64,000 nucleotides of DNA from Paenibacillus_AB sp036577625 (GCF_036577625.1 NZ_JARBDC010000034.1:60257-124256); one strand, 5' to 3'. Shown: positions 23,647-32,612, counted from the first letter of the stretch. Numbers and translations are program-made. The notes: a model not told the origin generated them from the letters alone.

Positions 23647-25324
23647 CGCCGACTCCTCCTTTCTTATGCAGGCCGTACCCCGTCGGCCCGGTGACTTTGT
23701 ACAGCCTCCATCTGTTGTCGCCGAATTCCCGATAAAGCTCGCACCATTCCGCCCCGTTCGCGTACAAGTTCGGATACGTTACGTTAATGGCGCTGCCGTC
23801 GGACTCCTTCGTCGGCCGTGGCAGCAAAATATAGTCGATTCCGTAGGCGTGAGGATCGCTCATCGCCTTGCGGAATATCCGATCGCTCGTTATGACATAC
23901 CGTTCCGGGCGACCGGACTTCAAAATAATGCGATAGGCCGAATACGAATCCATCATGATGACGGCATCCGGCAAATTCTCGTTGAAATAATCGGCTATCG
24001 ATTGCTCGATGCGCTGTTCCTCAAGATGGCCGCTCGTCGTAATATACGCATGTTCGTCCGGCGCAATTTCCGGCTTCGACATCGCGTAGGTGAGCAGCAC
24101 GGCGCTGCCGACCAGCGAGGCAAGCAACAGCAAGCGTCCCGCCTTCTTCCATTTCCGAATTTGGCCCATCTCGTACGGGAGCCAGGCGACCGTAATCGGG
24201 AAGCCATACATGAAATAGCGGAACCATGCGAACGAAGTGCCTTTCAGCAGCATCAGCAGTTGTAGCGCCGGAATCGAAACGAACAGCAAGACGAGAACGA
24301 TGAAATCCCAGCGAAGCAGGCGACCGCCCAACATCCGAAGCAGGGCGATGGCGCCAAGAGGAACGGCGTAATACGCCGTCTTTTCCAGCACTTTCAGCAG
24401 CGCCAGCTTCGGGGAGCCGACCATGCTCGTAAATTCCGAATCCATGGCCAATATGCCGGCTTGCGCCACATTCGAATATTCCGAATTCAAAAAATACAGC
24501 GGGTTGCCCATAATCAAATAATTCCACAAAATCCACAGCAGGCCGGAATAAACGACCGGCGACAGCAGCAAAACGAGCGTTCCTTCCCCGCGAAACGATT
24601 GGTACTTCCAGCGTCTTTGCTCCAGCGGCTTCTCCGCCATCCGGCGATGGACGAGCAGCGTCGCCGTCAGCGTTCCGACGCATAGCGCCGCGCCAAACGG
24701 AACCGCTTCGTAGCGCGTCCAAAATGCGAGCGCCAGCGTGAAGGAAGCCGTTACGAGACCGAACGGCTTCTCGTCGCGAAACCAGCGCACAAACGCCATG
24801 ACCGTCCACATGATGAAAAAATTAAAAGCCGCGTCGCTGAGGCCGTTCGAGCCGAACAAGAAAATAAACGGATTGAGACAGTACGCGAGCGCCAGGGAAA
24901 CGCCGACAAAAACGCCGTGTCCATAACGGAGCGCTTCCGCCGCAAGCAGGCTGGCGGTGGCGGCCGCAAACAGCGAGCTCATCGCCACTCCCGCCAAGCC
25001 GAATGTCGCGACGGATGGCAGCACCGGATACGCCAGCAAAAAGAGCATGTCGACCAGGCTCGGCAGCGGATTCCATACGAAGCCGATCGCGGCCAGGTGG
25101 GGATCGCGGCTGTATAACACGTAAAATGCGTTGGCGACGCGGCTCATCGCGTCCGAATGCGTATAATTGAGCGTATAGGCGTAATAAAACCCGAGCGCGA
25201 ACTCCGCGGCGAAAACAAACAGAAACAACAAGGTCAGCAGAAGCGGGCGCTTGCTTGCGGCGGAAAGCGAACGGATGCCGGTCATCCGCTCCTCGCCGAC
25301 CGCCGCCGTCGTCGATGCGGACAT
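23639..25324 (-). CDS. GT-C fold membrane glycosyltransferase
   Basis: A 561-residue polytopic protein with about eleven transmembrane helices and a C-terminal outer domain. The first outer loop contains NYTHSDAMSR, whose aspartate fits the metal or donor-binding acid of GT-C enzymes (ArnT/PMT/YfhO-like). Such enzymes use a polyprenyl-phosphate sugar as donor outside the membrane. The ATG at 25324 immediately follows the stop codon of the upstream gene (TGACATG) and uses its GGAGG; a GTG at 25336 lacks a spaced site. Acceptor and sugar are unknown. Family placement is from the topology and the loop motif. Confidence 0.75.
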   Translation of the reverse strand: MSASTTAAVGEERMTGIRSLSAASKRPLLLTLLFLFVFAAEFALGFYYAYTLNYTHSDAMSRVANAFYVLYSRDPHLAAIGFVWNPLPSLVDMLFLLAYPVLPSVATFGLAGVAMSSLFAAATASLLAAEALRYGHGVFVGVSLALAYCLNPFIFLFGSNGLSDAAFNFFIMWTVMAFVRWFRDEKPFGLVTASFTLALAFWTRYEAVPFGAALCVGTLTATLLVHRRMAEKPLEQRRWKYQSFRGEGTLVLLLSPVVYSGLLWILWNYLIMGNPLYFLNSEYSNVAQAGILAMDSEFTSMVGSPKLALLKVLEKTAYYAVPLGAIALLRMLGGRLLRWDFIVLVLLFVSIPALQLLMLLKGTSFAWFRYFMYGFPITVAWLPYEMGQIRKWKKAGRLLLLASLVGSAVLLTYAMSKPEIAPDEHAYITTSGHLEEQRIEQSIADYFNENLPDAVIMMDSYSAYRIILKSGRPERYVITSDRIFRKAMSDPHAYGIDYILLPRPTKESDGSAINVTYPNLYANGAEWCELYREFGDNRWRLYKVTGPTGYGLHKKGGVGDG

Positions 25325-25325
25325 G

Positions 25326-27680
25326 TCACATGCCACCTCCCGCCGCCTTCGTCGTGTCCGGCCCGGCAGGTCCCGTCGTCAGCCCGTGAACCGTCTTTTC
25401 CCAATAGAACGGCTTCGTCACGAGCTGCCATGCCGCCTTGAACGCGGCGATGCTCATGAGCGCCCAGTAGATCGGCGTCAGAAGCGCGTATTTGACCAAG
25501 CCGTACGAGAAATCGTACTGCCGCCGAAGCTCCAGCTCCCGGACGACCCAATAAACGCCCGCAATGTTGGTGAACACGAACAAAAAGTTGCCGAGCAAAA
25601 ATTCCAGCGCCGAAAAGTAGTAAATGATTCCCGGAAAAAACTGCGGAATGACGTCCAGCTTCCAGCCGTACCACAGCACGAGCATCAGCCAATAAATCGG
25701 ATTGAGCAGCGGCAGCATCGGCGTCGCCAGCACCATCACCTGAAAGCCGAGAAACCCTTTCGTGCCGAGCTCGCGCCACAGCCGCAGCGGATTGCGCATA
25801 TGGACGAGCCAGGTTTGCATATACCCTTTGATCCAGCGCGACCGCTGGCGAATCCAGTTGCCCGTCCGGCTGTTCGCCTCCTCCCACGTGCGGGAATCGA
25901 CGATCGCCGTCGTATAGCCGGATTTATAGAGGCGGATGCCAAGATCGGCGTCCTCGGTCACATTGTACGGATCCCAGGCGTTCACTTCCTTGAGGACGGA
26001 CATTTTGAAATGGTTCGACGTGCCGCCGAGCGGGATCGGAATGTCGAGCTGCATGACGCCGGGCAGCAGCAGTTCGAACCACATGCTGTATTCCTGCGTA
26101 AACCAGCGCGTCAGCATGTTTTGCCCGCTGTTGAAATAGTTCAGCTTCGCTTGAATGCAGGAACAATGATCCGGGCTGCGCAGGAAAGCGGCATGCACCT
26201 TTTTGAGCTGATCCGGATCGGGCCGGTCTTCCGCGTCGAAAATGACGACATATTCGCCCCGCGCCCGAATGAGCCCGTAATTGCACGCCTTCGGCTTCGT
26301 CTTCGGCAAGCTGTCCGGCACGACGATCGTCGTATAATACGGCGGCAGCTTCATCTCCTCGAGCATGCGCTGCGCCTCGATATCGTCCTCCTCGATCAGC
26401 AGCCGGACGTCCAGCTTCGCCTTCGGATAGTCGAGCTTCTCGATGTTGTCGAGCAGCTGGGGGATGACTTCGCTCTCCTTGTACATCGGTACCAGAATCG
26501 TATACACCGGCAGCGTCCGCTCGTCGATCAGCTCGATTTCCTCCGGCGTTATGCAGATTTGCGCGTTCTCTCTCGTGCCGTACAAAATGATCATGAACTT
26601 GAACAGCGTCATGGCGAAATAAAACAGCTGGACGACAATGTTCAGCACGATCAGCGTCCGCAGCGCGTTCAAGCCGATGCAGACGAGCAGCGCCGCCCCG
26701 AAAACGGCGAGAAGCGCCAGCTGCGGCTTCGTGAACGTAACGTGGGCGGAATTTTGCGGCTGCTCCTGCACGAGCTTGCGCGTGCTTTCGACGAGCAGCT
26801 CGGACTTGTAGATTTCTTTCCAGAAATATTCCAATTCCTCGCGCGTGGCGAGCACTTGCTCGACCGGCATGCCGACTTGCGTCTCGATATCCAGCAGCTG
26901 CGGCTCCTGCAGCGGCGCCCCGACGGCGACGAGACATCGGGTCTTGTCCTGGTGCACGACGACCGCATTGTACCGTCGCGCCGTTTCCTCCGGAAGCTTC
27001 GCCGCGTTCCCGAACGAAAACTCCGTGCCGATCCGGCCCAGATTGTTTTGCGTCGCGACGAACCGGTACAGCTTATCCGGCTCGATCATCCGCAGCGACA
27101 TGAGAATGTCGCCCAGCATGCCGCCGCTGCGGCGCTGGAAGGCGAGCGCTTCGTCCAGCTGCTCCTTCGTGATCGCGCCGCTTTCGACGAGCATTTCGCC
27201 GAGCCTGCCTTTATGCGCCGGCAAATCGGACGCGGCTTCGATCTGCTCCTTCGTGACGGCGTTCATCTCCAAAAGCCGGTCGCCCAACCGGCCGCCGATC
27301 CGCCTTTGCCGATCCATCGCTTCGTTCAGTTGCCGGACGGTTATGAGTCCGGCCGCCACCAGCCGATCGCCGAGACGAAGCCCGTTCCCTTCGCCGCCCG
27401 TCGTATCGTCGTCGGCCGGCCGGAACCCTTCGCTGTCCATCATGTCCAGCTTCAAGGCGATCAGCCGGTCGATCGCTTCGTTCCGGCTCGCCGCCTCCGC
27501 CTTCAGCCACTGCAGCTTCCGTTCCAGCTCCCTCAGCTCGCGGTCCTGCTCGCGCTTCTCTTGCTCCACCTGCTCCTCGAACGTTTCCAGCCAATGCTCG
27601 ATTTCTGCGATGTCCCGGTCCGTTTCGGGTCTGCGGAGCCCGAACCAGCTTATACCGAGCTTCGGTTTCGTCTGATCCAT
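25326..27680 (-). CDS. Processive GT2 with N-terminal MshEN-like repeats
   Basis: A 784-residue protein. Residues 20-75 are a charged coiled coil. Residues 100-235 hold four tandem repeats of the MshEN (GSPII_E_N) pattern: RLGDRLVAAGLITVRQLNEA, RLGDRLLEMNAVTKEQIEAA, RLGEMLVESGAITKEQLDEA, and a divergent MLGDILMSLRMIEPDKL. Two membrane helices (about 315-370) precede the GT2 domain, which has FDAEDRPDP, TEDADLGIRL and QRSRW (QxxRW) typical of processive synthases. More membrane helices close the protein. In other proteins MshEN binds cyclic di-GMP, and E. coli NfrB is a GT2 protein with such a domain. So this synthase is probably c-di-GMP controlled (inference). Confidence 0.85.
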   Translation of the reverse strand: MDQTKPKLGISWFGLRRPETDRDIAEIEHWLETFEEQVEQEKREQDRELRELERKLQWLKAEAASRNEAIDRLIALKLDMMDSEGFRPADDDTTGGEGNGLRLGDRLVAAGLITVRQLNEAMDRQRRIGGRLGDRLLEMNAVTKEQIEAASDLPAHKGRLGEMLVESGAITKEQLDEALAFQRRSGGMLGDILMSLRMIEPDKLYRFVATQNNLGRIGTEFSFGNAAKLPEETARRYNAVVVHQDKTRCLVAVGAPLQEPQLLDIETQVGMPVEQVLATREELEYFWKEIYKSELLVESTRKLVQEQPQNSAHVTFTKPQLALLAVFGAALLVCIGLNALRTLIVLNIVVQLFYFAMTLFKFMIILYGTRENAQICITPEEIELIDERTLPVYTILVPMYKESEVIPQLLDNIEKLDYPKAKLDVRLLIEEDDIEAQRMLEEMKLPPYYTTIVVPDSLPKTKPKACNYGLIRARGEYVVIFDAEDRPDPDQLKKVHAAFLRSPDHCSCIQAKLNYFNSGQNMLTRWFTQEYSMWFELLLPGVMQLDIPIPLGGTSNHFKMSVLKEVNAWDPYNVTEDADLGIRLYKSGYTTAIVDSRTWEEANSRTGNWIRQRSRWIKGYMQTWLVHMRNPLRLWRELGTKGFLGFQVMVLATPMLPLLNPIYWLMLVLWYGWKLDVIPQFFPGIIYYFSALEFLLGNFLFVFTNIAGVYWVVRELELRRQYDFSYGLVKYALLTPIYWALMSIAAFKAAWQLVTKPFYWEKTVHGLTTGPAGPDTTKAAGGGM

Positions 27681-27886
27681 TGCTTCAGGTTCGCTTCCAT
27701 CGTTTCCAGCTCGGCCAGCTCGCGCTCGGCTTCCGCGATTTGCCTCAGCAGCCCCGCTTGCTTCGACAAAAACGTCTCTCTCTGGCCGCGCTGTTTTCGT
27801 TCGAGAAATTCCGCTTTGCTCTCCAGCCGCTCCATATACCGCTTCACCTTACGCGGATCGTACCCGAAAAGCGCATGTTCGCTCAC
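27650..27886 (-). CDS. Small coiled-coil protein of the glycan operon
   Basis: A 78-residue protein, almost wholly a charged helix (YMERLESKAEFLERKQRGQR, then LLRQIAEAERELAELETMEA). The start is GTG at 27886 with AAGGAGG eight bases upstream; an upstream ATG at 27916 is possible but has no good site. It overlaps the synthase gene by 31 bp, so translation is coupled. The synthase itself begins with a coiled coil, which suggests the two interact (inference). It is not recognised as a known family. Confidence 0.65.
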   Translation of the reverse strand: MSEHALFGYDPRKVKRYMERLESKAEFLERKQRGQRETFLSKQAGLLRQIAEAERELAELETMEANLKQWIRRNRSSV

Positions 27887-27912
27887 CCGCGGTTCCTCCT
27901 TCATCGTGCTGT

Positions 27913-29283
27913 TCATGCTGTCGTGCCGCTTCCGTCGCTCGCGCCGTTCCCGGCCGCCGAATCGGCCCGCTCCCCGCGGCTTGCTCCGATCTCGATCAAT
28001 TCCAGCCGCTCCAAAGCGAGCAGCTCCGCCGAGTCTCCTTCGTCGAGCAGGACCGTGCGTCCCGCTCGCGGATAAGCGGCCCTTCCGTTCTTCGTCAGCT
28101 TGCCCGTTCCTTTTACGATCGTCCAGGACGCCGCGCAGCCGGCGCTTTTCGCCCTGGGATGAATAAGCGAGGCGCCCGGCTCCAGCCGAATTTTCCGCGT
28201 CTCGACCCAGCCTCCGTCCTCCTGCGGCTGACGGTCGAGCAGCCGCTCGCTCCTTCCTTCGGCCGGCGAGGATCGCTCTTCGCCCGTCGGCAGCAGCCGG
28301 AGCGCGTCCTTCAGCGCGGAGCTCTTCCGTTTGTCGGCGACGAGAATGCCGTCCCCGCCGACCGCAACGACGATGTCCGTCAAACCGACGGCGACGACGG
28401 GCGTATCCGTCACGTTGACGACGTGCGTATTCCGGCAATCGTCCGTCATCACGCCGCTCCCGAGCATGGGCGCGCGGATCGACTCGGTAAGCGAGCACCA
28501 CGTCCCCAAATCTTTCCACGGACCGTCGTAGACGACGGCGGCGATGCGGCTCTCCTTCTCGACGACCGCGTAATCGAAGCTTTGCGCGGCCATGTCCGGA
28601 AAGACCGCAAGCAGCCCTTCGTACGTTTCCGGCAGCCCCCGCCGCTTCGCCAAATCCCGCAAATAGTCCGCGCGAAAGCAAAATACGCCGCCGTTCCAAA
28701 GCGCGCCCTGCCCGATCAGCTCGGCTGCCTCCGGCTTCGGCGGCTTCTCGCGGAACCGGAGGACGGACACCGGCTCCCCCGCCGACCGGACCGTCCGGTC
28801 CGGAACGATGTATCCGTACTTGTCCGACGGATAGCCCGGCTTGATGCCGAGCAGCGCCAGTTGGGCCCCGCTTCGTTCCAGCGCTTCCGGCAGCCGAAAA
28901 ACGGCGTCGTAAAAGGCGTCGTCGGCCAGGCTGTCGACCGGCAGGACGAGCACGGGCTCGTCCCCGCCGCAGCCCCGGCGCGCGCGCAGGTAGTAGGCGG
29001 AAAGCAGGACGGCCGGAAACGTATCGCGCTTCGCGGGCTCGATCACGAGATCGATCCCGTCTCCGAGCTGGGCGACGATCGCCTCGCGCTGTCCCGCGGC
29101 CGCGGCGATCACGGCCTCGCGCTCCAGGCCGCTCCGCTTCAAGCGTTCCCAAATCCGCTGCAGCATCGACGCGGGCCGTCCCGCGTCGTCGGCGAGCAGC
29201 TTCAGCAGCTGCTTCGGATGCTTCTCCCCCGATAGCGGCCAAAGGCGCATGCCGGCCCCTCCGGAAAGCAGTATGATTTTCAT
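27913..29283 (-). CDS. Mannose-1-phosphate guanylyltransferase-like
   Basis: A 456-residue nucleotidyltransferase, first gene of the glycan operon. The N-terminal signature LSGGAGMRLWPLSGEKHPKQ is that of ManC-type enzymes, which make GDP-mannose from GTP and mannose-1-phosphate. A C-terminal cupin-like region (KIRLEPGASLIHPRAKSAGC) corresponds to the phosphomannose-isomerase-like tail of the family. The middle part is less conserved, so the exact sugar is not certain. The ATG at 29283 has AGAAGGA upstream. Its position suggests that it supplies the activated sugar for the transferases downstream. Confidence 0.82.
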   Translation of the reverse strand: MKIILLSGGAGMRLWPLSGEKHPKQLLKLLADDAGRPASMLQRIWERLKRSGLEREAVIAAAAGQREAIVAQLGDGIDLVIEPAKRDTFPAVLLSAYYLRARRGCGGDEPVLVLPVDSLADDAFYDAVFRLPEALERSGAQLALLGIKPGYPSDKYGYIVPDRTVRSAGEPVSVLRFREKPPKPEAAELIGQGALWNGGVFCFRADYLRDLAKRRGLPETYEGLLAVFPDMAAQSFDYAVVEKESRIAAVVYDGPWKDLGTWCSLTESIRAPMLGSGVMTDDCRNTHVVNVTDTPVVAVGLTDIVVAVGGDGILVADKRKSSALKDALRLLPTGEERSSPAEGRSERLLDRQPQEDGGWVETRKIRLEPGASLIHPRAKSAGCAASWTIVKGTGKLTKNGRAAYPRAGRTVLLDEGDSAELLALERLELIEIGASRGERADSAAGNGASDGSGTTA

Positions 29284-29624
29284 AAACCGATCATCCTTCT
29301 TTCCTTCATTTTCCGACAAAATGCGCCATCATTTTTTAAGCTTTTCCGCCGCCCGCGGCGATCCCCGAAAGCCCGCAGCCCGTCCGAAATCATCGTATCT
29401 ACACCTATCATAGCATAGTGAAAATACGTATAGTGATGGTGTTTGTTTCAAATTTTCATCAATATTCGTTAAAATCCCGGCTCCGACCAATGGATCATTT
29501 TTCCGAGCTTTCGACACCGCATTCATTCGACACGATTCAACAAAAAAAGAAGCCTCAACGAGAGGCTTCCAGACGTGCGGGTTCCATGATCCTCGTCCCG
29601 CGAACGGCATCGGCCGTTCCGGAT
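29284..29624. other. Intergenic region upstream of the glycan operon
   Basis: No gene was found here. It should hold the promoter of the glycan operon; AT-rich sequence lies at 29395-29480 but no clear -35/-10 pair was fixed. The terminator at 29542-29570 belongs to the enolase-superfamily gene. Confidence 0.45.
29542..29570 (-). terminator. Rho-independent terminator
   Basis: On the minus strand GGAAGCCTCT-CGTT-GAGGCTTC is followed by seven T. It lies 55 bp beyond the stop of the enolase-superfamily gene. Confidence 0.85.
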
Positions 29625-30920
29625 TCATTCGCCGAACGGCAGCGATTCGTAGTGGGCGCTCGTGCCGAACGACCCGCCGCCCGCCGCATAAAACGAGTCG
29701 TCCAAATGAAAGACGCCGTTGTCGGGACGTATCCACGACGCATCGGGAGTCGGATGATAGCCGATCATCGCCGGCCAGTTGGCGTAATTTTGCTGCCCGT
29801 TCGACTCGATCAAGCCGACCTTCAGCCCAGGGACCGGCGCAAGCCGGGCCGCCACGTTTTTATTCCAGTCGACCATCCACGGATTGACCGTCAAATCGGC
29901 GCAAAAGCAAGGGACGCCGCGCTCCTTCGCCGCCTTCGCCACCGCCAGCGCGACGCTCATCGTCTTCGCGATCGGCTTGAGCGTAATCGCGCCGTACCCG
30001 AGGTCGATGCGCTCCCGCGCATCGCGCTCGTGGTGAACGCTTTCGTCGGCCGCCACCCGCACCGGAATGCGGTCGACCGCCGTTTTGTTTTCCTCGGGAA
30101 ACGGCTCCTCCAGCAAAATCGTCCGCTCCAGCGCGCCGATGCGGTCCGCATGATCGAGCAGCCGCTGCACCCGCTCCGCCGTGTCGTACCGGCCGTTGCA
30201 ATCGAGATAATAGACGACCCGGCCGCTGTCCGTATACGGCGTCGTCCGGTCTTTCGCCAGCAGGTGAACGAGCTCGATCTGCCGCTTGTCCCATTCCAGC
30301 ATTTTGTCCAAGCTGCCGTCCTTGTCCGGGTCGGAGCCGAGCTTCAGCTTCAGAACGAAAAAGCCGTCATCCAGCATGCGGGTGATGTCCGCTTCGGCAT
30401 GGCCGTACGAAACGACCGGCGTGCAGGCGAGCACCCGGTGACGTTCGGGAAGCGCGGCCTTGAACCGCTCGGGCACCATATCGTCGAACGTCTCGCCCCC
30501 GGCGTGCTTCGCGTACAGCAGCCATGCGGCATGATCGATCGGAACGAGCGCGTTCAGCGCGAACGTCTCGCGCAGATCGGTTCTCGCCGTCACTTCGCGC
30601 CCGTACGCCATAACCGGCGCCACGAGCCGCTCCAGCAGCTCGGTCGGCTCCTTCCACGCCTCCCCCCGGACGAGCTGCAGCGCCCGCTTCGTCAATGCCA
30701 GCATCGCCTCGTTGCCGCCCGCTTCGGAAGTAGCGAAAAAGACGCGCGGATCGGACCACAGCACGCTCTGCACCCCCAGTCCGACGGCCGAACGGCCTTC
30801 CTCGCTGTACAGCTTCGCCGCCGTTTGCCACAGCTCGCTCAAATAGCCGCCCTTGAATCCGAACGGCGTCGCGAGCGGTTCCTTCTCTACGGCGTATAGC
30901 GCCTTCTCGATCCGAATCAT
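29625..30920 (-). CDS. Enolase-superfamily enzyme (MLE/mandelate racemase type)
   Basis: A 431-residue cytoplasmic enzyme. The superfamily acid-base and metal residues appear in order: KLKLG (KxK, about 240), YYLDCNGRYD (Asp, about 280), ILLEEPFPEE (Glu, about 310), RVAADES (Asp, about 330) and ITLKPIAKT (Lys, about 355). These catalyse proton abstraction next to a carboxylate, as in dipeptide epimerases, sugar-acid dehydratases and racemases. The N-terminal lid is unusually long. The ATG at 30920 is chosen; a GTG twelve bases upstream is possible. The gene is monocistronic, so the substrate cannot be inferred from context. Confidence 0.8.
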   Translation of the reverse strand: MIRIEKALYAVEKEPLATPFGFKGGYLSELWQTAAKLYSEEGRSAVGLGVQSVLWSDPRVFFATSEAGGNEAMLALTKRALQLVRGEAWKEPTELLERLVAPVMAYGREVTARTDLRETFALNALVPIDHAAWLLYAKHAGGETFDDMVPERFKAALPERHRVLACTPVVSYGHAEADITRMLDDGFFVLKLKLGSDPDKDGSLDKMLEWDKRQIELVHLLAKDRTTPYTDSGRVVYYLDCNGRYDTAERVQRLLDHADRIGALERTILLEEPFPEENKTAVDRIPVRVAADESVHHERDARERIDLGYGAITLKPIAKTMSVALAVAKAAKERGVPCFCADLTVNPWMVDWNKNVAARLAPVPGLKVGLIESNGQQNYANWPAMIGYHPTPDASWIRPDNGVFHLDDSFYAAGGGSFGTSAHYESLPFGE

Positions 30921-30992
30921 GTATCGGTCCACTCCGTTCTTGTCTTTAGTTGGAATAGACCATATTGTACTACACGTCGGAAAAAATGGGCA

Positions 30993-31025
30993 TAAAAAAA
31001 TCGCCGGAAACCGATATTCCGGCGA
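30993..31025 (-). terminator. Rho-independent terminator
   Basis: CGCCGGAA-TATCGGT-TTCCGGCG is followed by seven T on the minus strand. It ends the small membrane protein gene at 31055. Confidence 0.85.
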
Positions 31026-31054
31026 CGTTTCGGCAAGCGCTGCGCAGGCGATCG

Positions 31055-31378
31055 TTACCTTACCCGGCGGTAGGGCCGCGTATAGCCGCCGTCCCGCTGC
31101 GCCAAAGCCCCCAAAAGGAGCGAGATGGCGGTAACGATGTGCATGATCATTCCGACGACCGGGATGACCCCGAGGAGCGACGTGACGATCCCGATCATGC
31201 TGCCGAGCCTTCCCGCGTTTTCCTTGTGGCAGATGAGCAGCGTAACGATATGCAGAGCGAGCATGACCCATAGTGCGGTATAGCCCGTAGATAAGATAAA
31301 CGCGCCTCCGAGTACGGGAATGCCGAGAAACGCTTCCATGCCGCCCGTAACGAATTTCATCAATCTCGATAAACTCAT
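31055..31378 (-). CDS. Small membrane protein
   Basis: A 107-residue protein with three hydrophobic segments (about 17-35, 36-50 and 57-92) and a short basic tail. No enzymatic motif is visible. The pattern resembles small uncharacterised membrane proteins of Bacilli. The ATG at 31378 has GGGAGGAA upstream, and a terminator follows. It is monocistronic. Confidence 0.75.
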   Translation of the reverse strand: MSLSRLMKFVTGGMEAFLGIPVLGGAFILSTGYTALWVMLALHIVTLLICHKENAGRLGSMIGIVTSLLGVIPVVGMIMHIVTAISLLLGALAQRDGGYTRPYRRVR

Positions 31379-31548
31379 GTTCGATTCCTCCCGGTCTTTT
31401 CGCCGATCGCTCGGCTTTCGCGAAGCATCTTCCGTATATGATCTTATTGTAGCACCGGGGAAACGAAGCGGCATCGGACTCGAGGCAATGGGGGCTCCCC
31501 GTCCGCGGTCGGGCTGCGAAGCACGACCTGCCGTCGGAACGGCGGTTA

Positions 31549-31592
31549 TTGCGGAAACCGGAGCGGTTTGTTAAAATAGGAACAAACGTTCC
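31549..31592 (+). promoter_or_regulatory. Promoter with LexA (DinR)-like SOS box
   Basis: TTGCGG at 31549-31554 and TAAAAT at 31572-31577 are separated by 17 bp. GGAACAAACGTTCC at 31579-31592 directly follows the -10. It matches 13 of 14 positions of the Bacillus DinR box CGAACRNRYGTTYC, including the GAAC-N4-GTTC core. A LexA dimer bound here would cover the start of transcription of the radical SAM gene. Confidence 0.7.
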
Positions 31593-31623
31593 CTATCGAA
31601 TCCGACAAGGAGGTTCCACGCCC

Positions 31624-32577
31624 ATGAAACGTCATGTCACCTACGAACCGCTGTCCGTCAAGACGATGCTGGGCGCGGTCAAAGCTCCTTCGATGCCGTT
31701 CGAATGGTCGATCAATCCGTATCGCGGGTGCCAGCACGGCTGCGCCTTCTGCTATGCCCGCGCCACTCATTCGTATTTGGGCGTCGAAGCCGACGATACG
31801 TTCCAAAACCGCATTTTTATAAAAACGGAAGGCCACGAAGCGCTGCGGGCGCAGCTGGAGAAAAAAGCGCGCTCCCGCAAAGGGATCCGCTCGATCGGCC
31901 GCATCGCCATCGGAACGGCGACCGACCCTTACCAGCAAATCGAGGCGAACGCCAAGCTGACCCGCGCCTGCCTGGAAGTGTTGGCCGATTACCCGATTCC
32001 GGTATCGATCACGACGCGATCCCCGCTTATCGTTCGCGATCTCGATTTGCTGCGGCGCATGCCCTCCGTTTCCGTCAACATGAGCGTCGGCACGCTGCGA
32101 ACGGACGTCTGGCGCAATTTCGAGCCGTCGACTCCTTCTCCGGCCAAGCGGCTTGAAACGGTGCGCCGTCTCGGCGAAGAAGGCATCGCGACCAACGTGT
32201 TTATGGCGCCGATCCTGCCGCATCTATCGGATCGCCCGGACGATTTGGACGCCTTGATCGAGGCCGTGGCAAGCAGCGCGCCGCGCAGCGTGATGCATTC
32301 GATGCTTCGCCTCAGCACGCGCGAGGTCAAAGTATGGTTTTTCCGCACGCTGCATGAGCATTACCCGCATCTGACGGAAACGTATGCCGCCATGTATAAC
32401 GGTACCGCTTACGCCCCCGAGCCGTACCGCGCGCAGGTGAAGCAGACGATCCGGCTCCTGCTGGAGCGCCACGGACTCGGCTTCGCGGAACCGTTCAACC
32501 GCCCTCCTCTCGCGGAGGCCGCGGCCGAGCCCGAGCAGCCGTCCGCGCCCGCGGTTCAGCAGCTGTATTTATTTTGA
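31624..32577 (+). CDS. Radical SAM protein, SPL/Rv2578c-like
   Basis: A 317-residue radical SAM enzyme. The iron-sulfur cluster motif is GCQHGCAFCYAR with cysteines at 36, 40 and 43 (CX3CX2C). GTATDPYQQIE and SITTRSPLIVRDLDLL are blocks shared with the Rv2578c/spore-photoproduct-lyase-like group. The Ala- and Pro-rich tail ends QQLYLF. The ATG at 31624 has AAGGAGG upstream. The gene carries an SOS-type box at its promoter, so a role in a DNA-damage response is plausible. The biochemical reaction of this subgroup is not established. Confidence 0.88.
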   Translation: MKRHVTYEPLSVKTMLGAVKAPSMPFEWSINPYRGCQHGCAFCYARATHSYLGVEADDTFQNRIFIKTEGHEALRAQLEKKARSRKGIRSIGRIAIGTATDPYQQIEANAKLTRACLEVLADYPIPVSITTRSPLIVRDLDLLRRMPSVSVNMSVGTLRTDVWRNFEPSTPSPAKRLETVRRLGEEGIATNVFMAPILPHLSDRPDDLDALIEAVASSAPRSVMHSMLRLSTREVKVWFFRTLHEHYPHLTETYAAMYNGTAYAPEPYRAQVKQTIRLLLERHGLGFAEPFNRPPLAEAAAEPEQPSAPAVQQLYLF

Positions 32578-32612
32578 TGCGCAAACGTCAAGCAGACGCC
32601 CGATGAACAAAG

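Noticed and set aside
24021..24809. Alternative frame within the GT-C gene
   Set aside because: The in-frame product at 23639-25324 has continuous membrane helices and correct start signals.
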